45,149 nucleotides of DNA from an uncultured Saprospiraceae bacterium (GCA_938008185.1 CALLLR010000181.1:1-45149); one strand, 5' to 3'. Positions 10,706-20,678 are shown, numbered from the stretch's first letter. A program made the numbers and translations. Notes: generated by a model from the sequence alone, not told the origin.

Positions 10706-11045
10706 TTTTATAAAAAAATTTTAATGCCGTCAAGTACGGCTACACATTGTTATTATTCCCCGAATCTTTATCCCTTTTTTAAAGCAAAAAAAGACCAAAA
10801 TTAAAGCCTAACTAGTTAATAATCAATTTCTTATAAAATATCATACAATTAAGCACTTTCCAGATAATCTAAACCCATCTACGTTATTTTATTGTTAAAA
10901 TAATTAAATTTTATTTTTTCCATATATAACTCAACTTAAAAAAGGTCCTTTTTAATTTGGAATACTGCTTTTTTTACCTAAAATTTGCGTAGAAATTGTT
11001 TAAGAACAACACATTCAAAAATTTTATTTATAAAACATTATCATT

Positions 11046-11354
11046 ATGGCTAAGCAATTAAATTTTAAAAATACCAAAGACGTAAGCTTCAAGTGGATTG
11101 AGCAGTTATACAAAGACAGCTACCAAACCAAATGTAAGGTAGTAGCGGTTATTCGTGCCAAATCTAAAGGTAAGCCCTGGAGAGACATTACAACTACCGA
11201 CTCTGCTCCTAAGTCTGTTGTTAAGTTAACCGGTGAGGGATATGATGAAGTACGTTTGGTAGTTAATACAGGCGGCGACGATCACACGTATATCAACGTT
11301 CCAACGAACGAACTACACAAAGACTATAAATTTCCTAAGCCTAAAAAGTCTTAA
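11046..11354 (+). CDS. Small conserved-looking hypothetical protein, 102 aa
   Basis: Well-delimited ORF between long AT-rich leader and a strong terminator; basic ends, no family recognised. Confidence 0.7.
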   Translation: MAKQLNFKNTKDVSFKWIEQLYKDSYQTKCKVVAVIRAKSKGKPWRDITTTDSAPKSVVKLTGEGYDEVRLVVNTGGDDHTYINVPTNELHKDYKFPKPKKS

Positions 11355-11377
11355 CTTCATAAATAAAGATTCGTTTA

Positions 11378-11419
11378 AAAAAAGCAGTTTATCACTTTAT
11401 TTTGGTAAACTGCTTTTTT
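11378..11419 (+). terminator. Rho-independent terminator AAAAAAGCAGTTTA...TAAACTGCTTTTTT
   Basis: 14-bp complementary arms with T-run. Confidence 0.85.
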
Positions 11420-11545
11420 GTATTGAGGTGTTTAATCGTTTACTTGTTTATTTTGCTTTAAAAAGTGGTTTGTCGAGCAAAGACGCAAAGAAGCATCAAC
11501 CAGCGAAGCGATTCAACCAGCGAAGCACCTCACCCCCCACCAATC

Positions 11546-12808
11546 CTACGGATACAACAAATACCGCGCTCTCACTTTCCTGAACGCCGCAAGCCCCAGC
11601 TCCCAGGAAGTCTCGATCTCCTCCACCGTTTTTCCCGCAATAATATCCTTTCTTAAGGCATCTGTTCCAGCAAGTTTATCAAAGAAATTATTTTTCAAAA
11701 AGAAAGCTTCCTTATCCGGAAAAAAGCGATAATAGTCAATCAGATAATTCAAATCCAGGTAGCGTTTCCTTAATTCAAGAAGCGGTTGCGGAGACAAATT
11801 ATAACCATAGCAAAGCTTATTTTCGTGTTTCGGATATTTGGCGCCAGCCATTGAAACGGGGGTAAATTCAAAATCTCCACCCGAGTAATCCGGATGTCCA
11901 TAAATCTGAAATTGCAGATTCGTTCCCCGTCCGGCACTGACCGTCGTTCCTTCCAGAAAACAAAGCGATGGATACAAATAAATCGCGCGCTGATTCGGTA
12001 AATTCGGAGAAGGTTTGATCGGTAATTCGTAGGGACGATCGTGCGTATAGTTTTCGCAGGCAATCACCGAAAGGGCGCATTGAACTCCGTTGGCCAACCA
12101 GCCTTCGCCATTGACCATTTCTGCGTACTCCCCCACCGTCATCCCATGGACCACGGGAACCGGGTGCATCCCCACAAAAGACTGATAAGCGGGTTCGAGC
12201 ATCGGTCCGGCTACATAGTGTCCGTTGGGATTGGGACGGTCAAACACCCAAAAATCTACTTGTTGCTCGGCGCAGGCTTCCATCACGTAGTGCATCGTTG
12301 AAATATAGGTATAGAACCTGGCGCCCACATCCTGAATGTCAAAAATGATTAAATCCAGCCCAGCCATTTGCGCTTTGGTGGGCTTCTTGTTTTTTCCGTA
12401 CAGCGAAATGATGGGTAATCCGGTTTTGGGATCCGCCCCGTTTTTAATTTGTTGGCCGGCATCCGCAGTGCCACGGAAACCATGCTCCGGCGCAAATATT
12501 TTTTGCACGGCGATATTTTCGGAAACCAGCCAATCTACCAGATGTTCTCCGTTAACCGTAGAAGTCTGATTGACAATCAATCCTACTTTACGGCCCCTAA
12601 GCTGACTGAGGTAAGCACCAGTCCGTTCGGCTCCAACCACGATGGAAGCAGAAGCAGCAGGCGGGGAAATTGGGTCTTCCTCCCTGGGCGTCATTTCAAC
12701 GGTGGATTCTTTTTGGGAGCCCGCCATCTCCGGCGGAGAACATTCCGTATTTAGTAACATACCAAAACAGAAAAACAGGATCATATTAAATTTGAGTAGC
12801 AACCTCAT
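11546..12808 (-). CDS. namZ: DUF1343 domain-containing lipoprotein (NamZ-like exo-beta-N-acetylmuramidase)
   Basis: GLIVNQTSTVNGEHLVDWL, FAPEHGFRG, DIQDVGARFYTYISTMHYVMEA, FDRPNPNGHYVAGPML, EGTTVSAGRGT; lipobox LNTEC after M39 supports a start at 12808 rather than 12922. Confidence 0.85.
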   Translation of the reverse strand: MRLLLKFNMILFFCFGMLLNTECSPPEMAGSQKESTVEMTPREEDPISPPAASASIVVGAERTGAYLSQLRGRKVGLIVNQTSTVNGEHLVDWLVSENIAVQKIFAPEHGFRGTADAGQQIKNGADPKTGLPIISLYGKNKKPTKAQMAGLDLIIFDIQDVGARFYTYISTMHYVMEACAEQQVDFWVFDRPNPNGHYVAGPMLEPAYQSFVGMHPVPVVHGMTVGEYAEMVNGEGWLANGVQCALSVIACENYTHDRPYELPIKPSPNLPNQRAIYLYPSLCFLEGTTVSAGRGTNLQFQIYGHPDYSGGDFEFTPVSMAGAKYPKHENKLCYGYNLSPQPLLELRKRYLDLNYLIDYYRFFPDKEAFFLKNNFFDKLAGTDALRKDIIAGKTVEEIETSWELGLAAFRKVRARYLLYP

Positions 12809-12965
12809 AATTGTTTCACGTTTAGAATTAATTTTTCTTCGACTTCTTTTATTTAACGAATGAAATCCATTTTGATTTTGGCAGCTGAACTTGCCACTCG
12901 GACCAAAAGCCAAGATATTCATTTATTTTTAATGAATACAATTATTTTTCTTCGAATTTAGTCCG

Positions 12966-12973
12966 TATCTTTG
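12966..12973 (+). promoter_or_regulatory. Bacteroidota -7 element TATCTTTG (TANNTTTG) upstream of 12984
   Basis: Exact match to the TANNTTTG consensus. Confidence 0.5.
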
Positions 12974-12983
12974 TTAAGTACGG

Positions 12984-13760
12984 ATGCCTCGTCCGCCTAA
13001 ACCTCCACAAAATAAACATATGATCAAAAATCTTCCCCGCTGGATGAACTGGTTGATAAAAACCACCAGAGGCAAAACCGTTGGGGAGATCGCTGGCGTA
13101 TTTCCACCTGTTTTTGATCGGTATTATAAAATCTACCTCCCGTTTGCCTTTGCGGATAAGTTTCCCGAGGATACCTACCCTGCCATGCCGGATTCAGTGG
13201 ATGATATGAACGCCCGTGCGGCCATTGGTAAGATATTTTTTGACAATAATCATTGGGAAAAAATAAAGCCGGACTTCCTCCGTCCCGTTTACCTGCGAGA
13301 ACTCGCCGAAATTTACCAGGTTCCTTTTTCGGAAACCTTGGGTGTTCAGGAAATCTACCGTAAACTCGGCAAAAAACCCATCCAATTACAACGGTCTATC
13401 GATTACGAAGTAGCCGTCCTTGACAAAATAGTGGAATGGCTGGGTCCTGAAAAAAAGGTGAGACAGTTCGACTACGGCAACTTTCAACTGGGTAGTCTGC
13501 ATACCGCATACCAGCAAGACTGGATCAAAGTAATCAAACTATCAGATTGGCTGGTCACCTTCAGACAACAAAATGAACTGCTCAATCAGCCTTTTCCTTA
13601 TCTGAGCGCTTATTTATTCCCACCTAAAAAAGATTGGTGCATCGCAGCGGGCAATCGACTCGGTGGACATTTTCTGCTCATCGGCCTTAATCATCCTGCC
13701 GGAGAAGCCCTGGAAAATCTGAAAGGAATAGAAGTGGAAAGACTGACCAGCCGTTATTAA
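12984..13760 (+). CDS. Hypothetical protein, 258 aa
   Basis: ORF with coherent soluble sequence; true start may be the downstream M at 13020. Confidence 0.6.
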   Translation: MPRPPKPPQNKHMIKNLPRWMNWLIKTTRGKTVGEIAGVFPPVFDRYYKIYLPFAFADKFPEDTYPAMPDSVDDMNARAAIGKIFFDNNHWEKIKPDFLRPVYLRELAEIYQVPFSETLGVQEIYRKLGKKPIQLQRSIDYEVAVLDKIVEWLGPEKKVRQFDYGNFQLGSLHTAYQQDWIKVIKLSDWLVTFRQQNELLNQPFPYLSAYLFPPKKDWCIAAGNRLGGHFLLIGLNHPAGEALENLKGIEVERLTSRY

Positions 13761-13845
13761 TTTTTCGGATCTCCAGTAAAATTTCCACCCCTTCCTGCCA
13801 CGTCTTTTACTTATCGCGGAACTTCCCCTCCCATCAACTGACCCA

Positions 13846-13860
13846 TTCCCAAAATGAGAA
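13846..13860. promoter_or_regulatory. Candidate activator site O1 (TTCCCAAAATGAGAA), copy 1
   Basis: The 17-mer ATTCCCAAAATGAGAAT (13845-13861) is identical to 31650-31666; near-palindrome TTC-N9-GAA. Confidence 0.6.
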
Positions 13861-13863
13861 TCG

Positions 13864-13878
13864 TTCCCGTTTTAGGAA
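13864..13878. promoter_or_regulatory. Candidate activator site O2 (TTCCCGTTTTAGGAA), copy 1
   Basis: TTC-N9-GAA, 18 bp downstream of O1. Confidence 0.5.
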
Positions 13879-13931
13879 AACATTATTTAATACAATAAGT
13901 CTAATTTACTGATAATCAATTTTTTATATCA

Positions 13932-13946
13932 TGGTATTCTTTTGGA
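13932..13946 (+). promoter_or_regulatory. Candidate sigma-54 promoter TGGTATTCTTTTGGA
   Basis: GG-N10-GA; GG 87 bp from O1 start; about 40 bp upstream of the 13986 ATG. Confidence 0.45.
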
Positions 13947-13985
13947 GTATTGTTCAAAAATACATACTTCTAAATTACCAGTACC

Positions 13986-16900
13986 ATGAATACCACACAC
14001 CAAACATCAGAAGAATTAAAAGAAATAATAGAGTCTGAAGAGCAAAATATTCCCTCCTGGTTTGTTTTCCTTTTAGGCTGTCTTATCATTTTCTTAAGTT
14101 GTATTGAGGTTGAAGCTCAATCGATCAGTTTTAACAATGGAGTTCCCGGCCAACTTATGGTCTGTGAAAACGGGGAAAACTTTACGGTAGAGTTTACCAA
14201 TACGTCCAACGCTGTCTTAAACAATTTGGACATCCAGATTCTTTTTCCAGATGGAATAGAATACGAAACAGGTAGTTTGACAGATCATTCTGGTGCAAAT
14301 GTGCTGGAGAATAATATCTCGGACCTTTCGGCTGTTTCTTTCTCTGCCGATAATTTAAACAGTGGAAATAACATCCATTTTTCATTTATTGCAACGGCTA
14401 GTTACGATGCCTACACTGGTCAATTAAATGGTACCATCTTTTCTAATCAGGTCGTTGTCAATTACACAGGAGGATCAGAAACGGATGTTACCGATGCCTA
14501 TAACATATTTTATCCAGCTCTCTCCATTACTCAGGTAAATCCAATGGCCTCCACCGTCTTCGTAGGGGGAAGTTTTGATCAGGTCGTTACGGTTGTAAAC
14601 GGAGGTTATGGTTCACTCTCGTCTTTTGTATTAAAAAATACCTACGATGAAAATCTATCGCTGGATGCCATCAATCTTGGAACTCTAAATAACGACCGAA
14701 CAGAAATTATTTTTTCTGCAGCTGATTTTGTTAACATTGGTAATGGGGATGGTCGTTTTGACCAAAATGAATCGCTCGTGATCACCCAAACCATGACGGC
14801 GAATGGCTGTAATAATAGTCAAAATTGTTTAACTGCCTATTGGGGATGTGACAGTCAGACAAATTCCAGTAATCAAAAGTTTCCATTTACAACCGTATCG
14901 TTATTCCCGCCGAATCTATCCATCATTCCATCTGCCAGTTTTGCATCTTGCGTAGATGGATCGGCAGATGTTCAACAATTAGCCATTACCAATAATGGAA
15001 CCGGTCCAGCCAATGAAACCCAAATTGAAATCTTACCACATTCCAATAATCAATACACCCGTACAGCAGAAGAAAGTATTCGTTATTCCCTCAATGGTAA
15101 TATTGCTTCACTGGTCCCCATCGCCACTCAACCCGCTACCGGATATGGCTGCCTGGGAAGTAATCCAATTGATGGTTTTACGGTAGGTTTACCGACGATT
15201 CAACCGGGAGAAACTCTGTTTTTAAACTGGGATAATTATACTTGCACCACGACTTCTTGTGCTAGAGTGCAATACGTTGGGTGGCAATACAACGGACAAT
15301 ATACCGATATGTGCGATAGCCGGACTTATGATTTTTCTGGTGTAGGACAAGACAATAATATTAAAAATCTGTCTACTTTTTTTGAATCTCCTTCCGATTT
15401 AGTGGATGGTCAAACGGGGACTTATACTTTGAATATCAACGCAGCTACCTTCAATTTACCCGTCGGAACAGCTCCTTATTTCGAAGCGGTTTTTGATATT
15501 CCGACTGGATTATTATGGAGTGGCCATGCGGAAGATTTAGAATTTGTTAATAGTCAATATAGTTGGCCCGCAGATCAATTAAATTATGATGCTGCGACCA
15601 AAAAATTATCCGCTCGATATGACCTGCCCATTCCCGAAAATTTTAATCTCAACCATTCGCAATTTAATTTAGATCTAACCGCCGATTGCGTCCCCAACAC
15701 AAATTGGGTAACCGTTGGAATGCAATTATTTCACATCATGGATACAGATTGTACCGCTCCCTACCGGATTGCCATGACCTGTCGGGAAACACCCGAAACC
15801 CAATTGCATTGCCCCGGCACCTGCGAACAAGGGATGGTCTTTAATGGATTCGACATCTACAGAACCAGTACGGGACAATCCGATAATGACCTGGACGGAC
15901 TGCCCGACGCGACTAACAATCTGAATATGTCCTTGATCAAATCCAAACGGATCATGACCAGCGACACCTTTAAAACTACTTTTATTGGAGAAGTAAAAAC
16001 GTCTGCTAACTTTCCAGATTGGAGCTACGGATATGCTCAATCTAATATTCCTTTTGGTGATGAAATAGATATTTTGTCCGCTCGTATCGAAATTCTGGAT
16101 AAAAATACCGGACAGACTATTTCTTGCGACAATGTTCCATTCTCAGAAAGCCTGACTGGTGGGATTAGAACGGTTAATTTTGACTTTAGCCCAGCTACTT
16201 TAGCAGGTTCAGGTTGTGGAATATTCGCTGATTTTCAATTGGAAAACGAAGATGAGGTTAATTTAATTGCTACCTACAAAATGACCGGAAACATCGGCGG
16301 AAACGCCGAACAAAAAATGATTACCAATGATTTTTACCTCAGCAACACGCCCAATGGCTCCGCGTATCAATGTAATGACTGGAATGGAAATTTTACGGCT
16401 GTCGGATATTTTTATACTACGTGGAAATCAGAACAGTATAATGTTACAACCTGTACAGAAACCATCTACCAAAACTATTATATGAGTATTGGTGATTGCT
16501 GTACTAACTATTCGGGTGGAAATATGTTTCCCTACGAATACCGGAATTGGTCACATCTGGAAACCTTTCGAGTTGAAATTCCTGCTGGCTACGCTTTTGT
16601 CAATGGTGCTGTCAAACAATGGAGAACTAAAAATACCAATAGCACTGTTTTAGAAACAACCAGTATTACCCCTGATACTATTGTTGGCACTACCCATATT
16701 TTTAATATGGATGGGTATTATATAAAAAATGGTGGTGAACTAAATTATTCTGACGACGGCTATAATGGTCAGATTACCCTCGAAATAAAACCGGAATGTA
16801 CGGTTAATCAAGCCGCTAATTTACCGATTGACTATTATTTTTCCTTCCGGGAAAATAATGTTCTGGGAGGAAATTTTACCGCCGAATATACGGGCCAAAC

Positions 16901-19900
16901 AGATTTCACAAAATATCACCAGGCGAATGTCATTCCTTCTTCTACCCTTCCCGCCCAGGATGGAATCACCGCTTCGGTTTCCTGGGATTTAAACATAAAA
17001 AACACAAAAGCACAGGCTACGAATACCTGGTTTTACCTGAATGATGAAAGTGGAAATATTACCGTTCAGGAAGTAAAAAATAATCAAACGCAAGAGGTTT
17101 TAGTCCCGGTGAATGGCTTTTATCAGCTAGGCAACTTAGCGCAAGGAGCAATACAGAATTTTCAAATTTTAGCTACCTATAATTCCTGTGATTTATCCAC
17201 CCTGCAGGTAACATCCGGGTCCGGCTGTGAAGGTTATCCAGTAGCATTGGCGGATTTTTCTTGCCAAACTAAAACGCTGGATCTGACACTGGCTCCGCAA
17301 CATTCTGAATTACAGGTCAGACTTGCTAATACGGTAAATCCACTGGACGAATGTAATAACCGCATCACCGTGGAGATTGAAATGCTAAGTTCAAAGTTGG
17401 CCACCGTAGATAATCTGTTCATCGATATTATTCCTCCAACAAGCCAAACGGTGACAATTGAAACTGGAAGCACAGAGGTCTTATATCCTTCTTCCCAAAA
17501 CTACTTCCCGATCACTGATCCCATATTACAAAATGACCGTTATACCATCAACGGTTCAGATCTGGACCCAATGATAGGTGATCACGGCTTAATCGGAGTA
17601 ACCGATTTGACAGCAAACAAAGTCCGCGTAAAATTCAATTTATTATTAGCAACTAATTATCGACCAGGTGAAATTATTTACTTCGAAATAGGCGGCCAAA
17701 GACCTTGTGGTAATCCTCTGCCTACGATCACTTCCGCTTTTGATCCCAATGCCAGTTTCGGCAAACCTGAACATATTGGGTTGGAAGCCATCTCCGATGC
17801 CTGGGCCACTGCCTGGGGCGATTATGATAATGATGGAAATGTGGACTTATTCGTAACCAATTATTCGCCGGATACACCAAATTTATTATACCACAACAAT
17901 GGAAACGCTACTTTTACGCAAGTAACCACCGGGCCAATTGCTACCGATTTGGCTAGTTCACTGGCAGCTACCTGGGGCGATTATGACAATGATGGCGATC
18001 TGGACCTTTACGTTGGTAATAATATTGGTGATGAAAATTTTCTTTACCGAAATAACGGAGGAACTTTCAGCCGGATCATGAGTGATCCAGCCGTCACAGA
18101 TAAAGGCTACGCGCACGGAGTAAGTTGGGTCGATTACGACAATGACGGATACCTGGATTTATTTGTTACTGATTATTTTTCTACTCGCTTTAACCATCTA
18201 TACCATAATAATGGAGATGGAACTTTTGAAGAATCCACCGGCTCTGCCCCTACCCTGGAAGCTGATTTTTCCGTCAGTAGTAGTTGGGGCGATTATAATT
18301 CAGATGGATTGGTAGATTTGTTTGTTTGTAACACTCAGGGAAATGACAATAGCCTTTATAAAAATCTGGGGAATGGAAATTTCTTGAAAATAAATACGGG
18401 AGATATCGTAAATGATGAGGCCAATTCCGTAGGAGCCAGTTGGGGTGATTATGATAATGATGGTGATCTCGATCTTTTTGTAGCCAACGCCGGAAATCAA
18501 AATAATCTTTTATACCAAAATAATGGAGACGAAACTTTCCTCAAAATAAATACAGGAGCCATTGTAAATGATGGGGGCCATTCCCACGGAAGTGCCTGGG
18601 GCGATTACGACAATGACGGTGACCTGGACTTGTTCGTTGCCAATGATCAAAACCAAAACAATTTTCTTTATTCCAACGATGGGAACGGCAATTTTATAGC
18701 GATTACCAATGACCTTACCCAGGATTCCGGACAATCGTTTGGAGCAGCCTGGGCAGATTATGACAACGATGGAGATATTGACTTATTCGTGGCAAATCAC
18801 CAGTTAAACAAAAATTTCATTTATCAAAATTCAAGAGGAAGATGTCAAAATAAAGCATGCGTTACCCTGGTAGGAACCAATTCTAATCGTTCTGCAATCG
18901 GTACCAAAATTCGCGTAAAGGCAAATATCTACGGAGAGAATGTTTGGCAAATGCGCGAATTATCCGGCCAGACCGGAGGCGGTATTGGTGGACAAAATGA
19001 ACTCAAAACAATTATTGGTTTGGGAGACGCTACGTTGATTGACTCGATGATTATAGAATGGAATTCTGGCTACCGACAAGTTTTAACCAATAAAATACCA
19101 GATGATTGTTTTGTTATTACCGAAAATCAGGGAAGTGAAATTTGTGGCGTAGCTTATTATGATGAAAACAAAAATTGTACGCAGGATTCCGGGGAAAGAG
19201 GAATTCCCAATATGAGAATCGTCCTCCAACCAGGTAACCTGACCGCCGTCACAGATTCCAATGGAAGCTATCGTATTTTGGCCGCTCCGGGTGACTACAC
19301 CATTACACAAAACACCAATCAAACCCAGTGGAATCCATCTTGTACCGAAGCATTCAATCTGACCGTAGTAGGTATTGGTAATAAGTTTTGTGGAAACAAT
19401 TTTGCGGATACCGCAGCTTGTCCTCTACCCGATCTTCAGATAGATATTTCAACTACTGCCCACCGGGTAGGATTTGAAAATCTGATTGCGCTGACCTACC
19501 AAAATTTAGGTACCAAAAAATCTACCAATACAGAATTAAAAGTAAAATTTGGGGATTTTATTACACCCGTTGAAAGCTCTGTTCCATGGACCAGGGTCGA
19601 AGGAGAAAACACTATTTGGGAATTAGGTAACCTGGAATCTGGCGAATCTGTAACCATCTATGTAACTGATTCCGTTTCCACCAATGCCGTTATTGGAGAT
19701 AACCTGCTCCTCGAAGCCACCATTGAGGCGACCGAACAAGACTGTGATATTACGAACAATACTATCCTGGATAACCAACCAGCCGTAGGGGCAATTGATC
19801 CAAATGATATTGCAGTGAGCCCGGAAGGATTCATCGAAAATGATCAGGAATTGATTTATAAAATTAGATTCCAAAACGTTGGAAATACCACCGTCTCTAC

Positions 19901-20474
19901 CGTCAGAATTGAAGACCAACTTCCGGAAGGCCTGGATATAAACACACTGAAAACTGGTTTAACCAGTCATAATTATCAATTCGAAATTCAGGACCAAAAT
20001 CGTTTGGTTTGGACCTTCGAAAACATCAACATGCCGGATAGTCTCACCAATGAAGCCGCCAGTCACGGATTTGTTTTCTTTAAAATCAACCCGATAAAAG
20101 ATTTAACGGACGGAGAAACACTTAAAAACAAGGCATCTATTTTCTTTGATAACGTGGCCCCGATTGAAACGAATACCGTCGTAAACATCATTGGTAAGGC
20201 ACCGGTGCTTACCTACTCTTCCGAACAATTGCAAATATTTCCAAATCCAATGTCCGAGCAGTCGAATATTCGAATTGTTCCATACGAGGGGGAAAACATA
20301 AATATCGTTAGCCTTAGTGTTTTTGATTTATTGGGCAAAAAATTATTTGAAAAATCAGAAATTCATACGACTACCTTCCAATTGAAAAAAGAAGATTTCC
20401 CAACGGGGCACTTCCTCCTCAGAGCCTTAGGTGAAAACGGCCAATGGTATTCCGGCAAAATTCTCATTCGGTAG
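13986..20474 (+). CDS. Giant (2162 aa) secreted surface protein: DUF11-like repeats, FG-GAP/VCBS repeats, ASPIC/UnbV domain, SdrD B-like domain, T9SS type A sorting domain
   Basis: Seven WGDYDNDGDLDLFVAN-type repeats; GTKIRVKA...ELSGQTGGGIGGQNELKTIIGLG...IEWNSGYRQ; GVAYYDENKNCTQDSGERGIPNMRIVL; C-terminal LQIFPNPMSEQSNI. Confidence 0.9.
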   Translation: MNTTHQTSEELKEIIESEEQNIPSWFVFLLGCLIIFLSCIEVEAQSISFNNGVPGQLMVCENGENFTVEFTNTSNAVLNNLDIQILFPDGIEYETGSLTDHSGANVLENNISDLSAVSFSADNLNSGNNIHFSFIATASYDAYTGQLNGTIFSNQVVVNYTGGSETDVTDAYNIFYPALSITQVNPMASTVFVGGSFDQVVTVVNGGYGSLSSFVLKNTYDENLSLDAINLGTLNNDRTEIIFSAADFVNIGNGDGRFDQNESLVITQTMTANGCNNSQNCLTAYWGCDSQTNSSNQKFPFTTVSLFPPNLSIIPSASFASCVDGSADVQQLAITNNGTGPANETQIEILPHSNNQYTRTAEESIRYSLNGNIASLVPIATQPATGYGCLGSNPIDGFTVGLPTIQPGETLFLNWDNYTCTTTSCARVQYVGWQYNGQYTDMCDSRTYDFSGVGQDNNIKNLSTFFESPSDLVDGQTGTYTLNINAATFNLPVGTAPYFEAVFDIPTGLLWSGHAEDLEFVNSQYSWPADQLNYDAATKKLSARYDLPIPENFNLNHSQFNLDLTADCVPNTNWVTVGMQLFHIMDTDCTAPYRIAMTCRETPETQLHCPGTCEQGMVFNGFDIYRTSTGQSDNDLDGLPDATNNLNMSLIKSKRIMTSDTFKTTFIGEVKTSANFPDWSYGYAQSNIPFGDEIDILSARIEILDKNTGQTISCDNVPFSESLTGGIRTVNFDFSPATLAGSGCGIFADFQLENEDEVNLIATYKMTGNIGGNAEQKMITNDFYLSNTPNGSAYQCNDWNGNFTAVGYFYTTWKSEQYNVTTCTETIYQNYYMSIGDCCTNYSGGNMFPYEYRNWSHLETFRVEIPAGYAFVNGAVKQWRTKNTNSTVLETTSITPDTIVGTTHIFNMDGYYIKNGGELNYSDDGYNGQITLEIKPECTVNQAANLPIDYYFSFRENNVLGGNFTAEYTGQTDFTKYHQANVIPSSTLPAQDGITASVSWDLNIKNTKAQATNTWFYLNDESGNITVQEVKNNQTQEVLVPVNGFYQLGNLAQGAIQNFQILATYNSCDLSTLQVTSGSGCEGYPVALADFSCQTKTLDLTLAPQHSELQVRLANTVNPLDECNNRITVEIEMLSSKLATVDNLFIDIIPPTSQTVTIETGSTEVLYPSSQNYFPITDPILQNDRYTINGSDLDPMIGDHGLIGVTDLTANKVRVKFNLLLATNYRPGEIIYFEIGGQRPCGNPLPTITSAFDPNASFGKPEHIGLEAISDAWATAWGDYDNDGNVDLFVTNYSPDTPNLLYHNNGNATFTQVTTGPIATDLASSLAATWGDYDNDGDLDLYVGNNIGDENFLYRNNGGTFSRIMSDPAVTDKGYAHGVSWVDYDNDGYLDLFVTDYFSTRFNHLYHNNGDGTFEESTGSAPTLEADFSVSSSWGDYNSDGLVDLFVCNTQGNDNSLYKNLGNGNFLKINTGDIVNDEANSVGASWGDYDNDGDLDLFVANAGNQNNLLYQNNGDETFLKINTGAIVNDGGHSHGSAWGDYDNDGDLDLFVANDQNQNNFLYSNDGNGNFIAITNDLTQDSGQSFGAAWADYDNDGDIDLFVANHQLNKNFIYQNSRGRCQNKACVTLVGTNSNRSAIGTKIRVKANIYGENVWQMRELSGQTGGGIGGQNELKTIIGLGDATLIDSMIIEWNSGYRQVLTNKIPDDCFVITENQGSEICGVAYYDENKNCTQDSGERGIPNMRIVLQPGNLTAVTDSNGSYRILAAPGDYTITQNTNQTQWNPSCTEAFNLTVVGIGNKFCGNNFADTAACPLPDLQIDISTTAHRVGFENLIALTYQNLGTKKSTNTELKVKFGDFITPVESSVPWTRVEGENTIWELGNLESGESVTIYVTDSVSTNAVIGDNLLLEATIEATEQDCDITNNTILDNQPAVGAIDPNDIAVSPEGFIENDQELIYKIRFQNVGNTTVSTVRIEDQLPEGLDINTLKTGLTSHNYQFEIQDQNRLVWTFENINMPDSLTNEAASHGFVFFKINPIKDLTDGETLKNKASIFFDNVAPIETNTVVNIIGKAPVLTYSSEQLQIFPNPMSEQSNIRIVPYEGENINIVSLSVFDLLGKKLFEKSEIHTTTFQLKKEDFPTGHFLLRALGENGQWYSGKILIR
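17811..18798 (+). repeat. Seven tandem degenerate FG-GAP/VCBS coding repeats
   Basis: Recurring (A/S/T)WGDYDNDGxxDLFVxN encoded by tgggGcgattatgacaatgatgg variants. Confidence 0.9.
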
Positions 20475-20546
20475 CCTTTAGGCTGATAATGGTAACGTAA
20501 ATAAACTTGACACGAGTCCTCCTGTTTTTTTTCGTAGAGATGATCA

Positions 20547-20622
20547 GCCGTTTGGCTTGTTCGCTTGTTGGCCAGTTAGCCCTCTTTTTAAGTAAAAAGA
20601 GGGCTAACTAGCTAATCGGCGA
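20547..20622. repeat. Imperfect inverted repeat/hairpin element, copy 2, with perfect 17-bp inner stem (20574-20590 / 20593-20609)
   Basis: AGTTAGCCCTCTTTTTA-AG-TAAAAAGAGGGCTAACT; outer arms resemble 3271-3361. Confidence 0.8.
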
Positions 20623-20663
20623 AAATTCCCAAAGACTCATGTTGTTTATTTTATATTCTCCGT

Positions 20664-20678
20664 TTCTAAAAATGAGAA
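20664..20678. promoter_or_regulatory. Candidate activator site O1 (TTCTAAAAATGAGAA), copy 2
   Basis: 13/15 identical to the 13846 site; GTTTCT/AGAAAC palindromic arms. Confidence 0.6.

Noticed and set aside
11496-11526. Direct repeat TCAACCAGCGAAGC x2, 17 bp apart
   Set aside because: Only two short units, no array, no spacer regularity; not a CRISPR
12880-12897. TGGCAGCTGAACTTGCCA resembles a sigma-54 promoter near the NamZ gene
   Set aside because: GG to GC spacing is 11 rather than 10 in both orientations and no O1-like site was found near it; it reads better as a simple TGGCA-N8-TGCCA inverted repeat
19204-19218. TTCCCAATATGAGAA, one mismatch from the O1 activator motif
   Set aside because: Inside the 13986-20474 coding region (encodes IPNMRI) with no GG-N10-G[C/A/T] core at the conserved distance; treated as chance
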